Shown here piece after piece: positions 4,811 through 6,146 of a stretch of 6,146 bases of DNA. Position 1 is the first letter of the stretch. Each line of letters opens with the position of its first letter. Under the pieces are notes generated by a model. It had not been told where the DNA came from. It ran no database searches and saw only the letters and a program-made list of their open reading frames with translations. The position numbers were made by a program, and so were the translations under genes. Origin of the DNA: Solirubrobacterales bacterium (GTDB lineage: Bacteria > Actinomycetota > Thermoleophilia > Solirubrobacterales > 70-9); contig JASLJO010000086.1 in the NCBI GenBank assembly GCA_030152505.1, forward strand, positions 1-6,146. The letters are read 5' to 3'.

Positions 4811-5206
4811 ATGCTGAACGACCCGATAGCCGATTACCTCACCCGGATCCGCAATGCGCTCGGCTCCGGCCACGACGACGTGCGGATTCCCGCCTCGCGG
4901 TTGAAGGAGGAGATGACGCGCATCCTCAAGGAGCAGGGCTACATCGTCGACTTCGCCCGCAGGCCCGCCGAGGTCGGCGAGGCGATCGAGATCCGGCTCA
5001 AGTACACCGAGGATCGCCGCCCGGTCATCGCCGGCTTGGAGCGGATCTCGCGGCCAGGGCGTCGTCGTTACGTCGATCACACCGAAGTGCCGCGGGTGGA
5101 CGGCGGCACCGGTACGGCGATCATCAGCACCTCGGTTGGCGTGATGACCGGTCACGAGGCGAAGCAGAAGGGCGTCGGTGGCGAGGTAGTCGCCTACGTC
5201 TGGTGA
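4811..5206 (+). CDS. rpsH: 30S ribosomal protein S8
   Basis: S8 binds helix 21 of 16S rRNA in the 30S platform region, is an early assembly protein, and in E. coli represses the spc operon by binding its own mRNA near rplE. The 131-residue product is standard. It begins MLNDPIADYLTRIRNAL and has the C-terminal signature ISTSVGVMTGHEAKQKGVGGE ending VVAYVW. The start is set by the conserved DPIADxLTRIRNA motif right after it. The 22-base gap before it is one of the two largest in the window; its AGGGA at 4796-4800 is only a weak ribosome binding site, ten bases from the ATG. I could not recognise an S8 target resembling the 16S helix near rplX-rplE, so autoregulation is not shown by the sequence. 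Confidence 0.98.
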   Translation: MLNDPIADYLTRIRNALGSGHDDVRIPASRLKEEMTRILKEQGYIVDFARRPAEVGEAIEIRLKYTEDRRPVIAGLERISRPGRRRYVDHTEVPRVDGGTGTAIISTSVGVMTGHEAKQKGVGGEVVAYVW

Positions 5207-5216
5207 GGAAGATCCG

Positions 5217-5750
5217 ATGAGCCGCATTGGAAGAAAGCCGATCGCAGTCCCCGAGTCCGTCACGGTCGAGCTGGCGCCCGGCCGGGTCGCGGTCAAGGGC
5301 CCGAAGGGCGAGCTCGAGCAGAGCCTCGATGCCGACATGAAGGTCGAGCAGGAGAACGGCACCGTCACCGTCAGCCGCCCGACCGACCGCGGCGAGCACC
5401 GTGCCCTGCACGGACTGACGCGCAGCCTGATCGCCAACATGGTGGAGGGCGTCGTCGACGGCTACGAGAAGCGACTGGAGATCCAGGGCGTCGGCTATCG
5501 CGCCCAGCTCAAAGGCAAGAACCTGGAGATGGCGCTCGGCTACTCGCACCCGGTCTCGGTCGAGCCGCCTGAGGGGATCGAGTTCGAGGTGCCGCAGCCG
5601 ACCGAGGTGATCGTGCGCGGGATCGACAAGCAGCTGGTCGGCCAGGTCGCCGCCGACATCCGCAAGCGCCGCCCGCCGGAGCCCTACAAGGGCAAGGGAA
5701 TCCGCTACCGCGACGAGCACGTCGCGCGCAAGGTCGGGAAGAGGGCATAG
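5217..5750 (+). CDS. rplF: 50S ribosomal protein L6
   Basis: L6 binds 23S rRNA near the sarcin-ricin loop and the factor-binding site. The 177-residue product equals the typical length. Two repeated alpha/beta domains are expected, roughly 1-80 and 81-177. Recognisable stretches are MSRIGRKPIAVPESVTVEL at the start, VAVKGPKGELEQSL (about 23-36), HGLTRSLIANMVEGVVDGYEK (64-84), LEIQGVGYRAQLKGKNLEMALGYSH, and the C-terminal signature PPEPYKGKGIRYRDE followed by the basic KVGKRA end. The ATG at 5217 has GAGGAAG at 5205-5211, five bases upstream and overlapping the rpsH stop. Two bases separate its stop from rplR. No oddities. Confidence 0.98.
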   Translation: MSRIGRKPIAVPESVTVELAPGRVAVKGPKGELEQSLDADMKVEQENGTVTVSRPTDRGEHRALHGLTRSLIANMVEGVVDGYEKRLEIQGVGYRAQLKGKNLEMALGYSHPVSVEPPEGIEFEVPQPTEVIVRGIDKQLVGQVAADIRKRRPPEPYKGKGIRYRDEHVARKVGKRA

Positions 5751-5752
5751 CG

Positions 5753-6106
5753 ATGACCGTCATGACCAAGCGCCAGCGGCGCCTGCGCCGCCGCCGCCGC
5801 GTGCGCGCCCGCATCGTTGGCAGCGCCGAGCGGCCGCGCCTCTCCGTCTACCGCTCCAACCGCGGCGTCTTCGCCCAGCTCGTCGACGACGGCCAGGGCC
5901 ACACCCTGGCCGCGGTCAACTGGATCGAGCCGGAGCTGCGCAAGCTGACCGCCAGCGATCAGGCCAAGCGCGCCGGCGAGCTGCTGGCGGAGCGGGCCAA
6001 GGCGGCCGGCGTGGAGACCTGCGTCTTCGATCGCGGCGGCTACCAGTACCACGGTCGCGTCCGGGCGCTCGCCGACGGCGCGCGCGAGGGCGGCCTGCAG
6101 TTTTGA
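5753..6106 (+). CDS. rplR: 50S ribosomal protein L18
   Basis: L18 binds 5S rRNA and, with L5, anchors it in the central protuberance. The 117-residue product has the usual length. The N-terminus is a very basic, flexible arm (KRQRRLRRRRRVRARI, about residues 6-21) typical of L18. It is followed by GSAERPRLSVYRSNRGVFAQLVDD (23-46), the conserved AKRAGELLAERAKAAGVETCVFDRGGYQYHGRVRALADGAREGGL region, and a terminal QF. AAGAGGG at 5739-5745 lies seven bases before the ATG at 5753, which favours it over the internal Met4 at 5762. The gene follows rplF by two bases and precedes rpsE in the standard order. Confidence 0.98.
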   Translation: MTVMTKRQRRLRRRRRVRARIVGSAERPRLSVYRSNRGVFAQLVDDGQGHTLAAVNWIEPELRKLTASDQAKRAGELLAERAKAAGVETCVFDRGGYQYHGRVRALADGAREGGLQF

Positions 6107-6128
6107 CTCGCTACCTTGAGCGGCTGAG

Positions 6129-6146
6129 ATGAAGACTAATAACGAG
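6129..6146 (+). CDS. rpsE: Probable start of 30S ribosomal protein S5 (first six codons)
   Basis: After the rplR stop there is a 22-base gap and then ATG at 6129, reading MKTNNE to the end of the window. An in-frame TGA at 6117-6119 rules out an earlier start. S5 follows L18 in almost every spc operon, and S5 proteins usually have variable N-terminal arms, so this is its likely beginning. The codons are AT-richer than in the neighbouring genes (AAG ACT AAT AAC). Six residues cannot establish the family by themselves; the call rests on gene order. Confidence 0.6.

Noticed and set aside
4649..5440. A 263-codon open frame on the minus strand
   Set aside because: It lies antisense to rpsN, rpsH and rplF, all clear family members. 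Long antisense frames are expected in GC-rich DNA, and its translation shows no recognisable domain.

Overview
This window is a slice of a bacterial S10-spc ribosomal-protein operon, all on the + strand. The order is rplB(3' end)-rpsS-rplV-rpsC-rplP-rpmC-rpsQ-rplN-rplX-rplE-rpsN(type Z)-rpsH-rplF-rplR-rpsE(5' end). High GC content, the single zinc-type S14 with two CxxC pairs, direct joining of the S10 and spc blocks, and GC-rich codon choice suggest a high-GC Gram-positive lineage. The extended, low-complexity ribosomal proteins made me think of a deep actinobacterial branch such as Thermoleophilia/Solirubrobacterales, but that is an inference that needs a tree.

Layout: positions 1-183 hold the last 60 codons of L2. 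Positions 193-3073 hold the second half of the S10 block (S19, L22, S3, L16, L29, S17). Positions 3083-6106 hold the spc block (L14, L24, L5, S14, S8, L6, L18). S5 starts at 6129 and runs off the end. The genes are packed with no gap longer than 22 nt. Five junctions overlap (rpsC/rplP, rplP/rpmC, rpmC/rpsQ, rplX/rplE, rplE/rpsN), so translation is probably coupled along one transcript. I see no promoter, terminator, RNA gene, mobile element or CRISPR array, and no non-coding stretch over 300 bases.

All the proteins are structural parts of the 70S ribosome. L2, L22, L16, L29, L14, L24, L5, L6 and L18 belong to the 50S subunit; S19, S3, S17, S14, S8 and S5 belong to the 30S. The cores are ordinary. 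The unusual part is a set of non-core tails: a lysine/alanine-rich 66-residue N-terminal tail on L22, written almost entirely with AAA lysine codons; a 161-residue N-terminal extension on S17 that is acidic first and basic second; a 77-residue acidic tail with a probable helical segment on L5; and a short Gly/Arg tail on S3 whose coding sequence also supplies the likely ribosome binding site for rplP. I see no new enzymatic, defence or mobile system here; the tails are the only features that merit follow-up.
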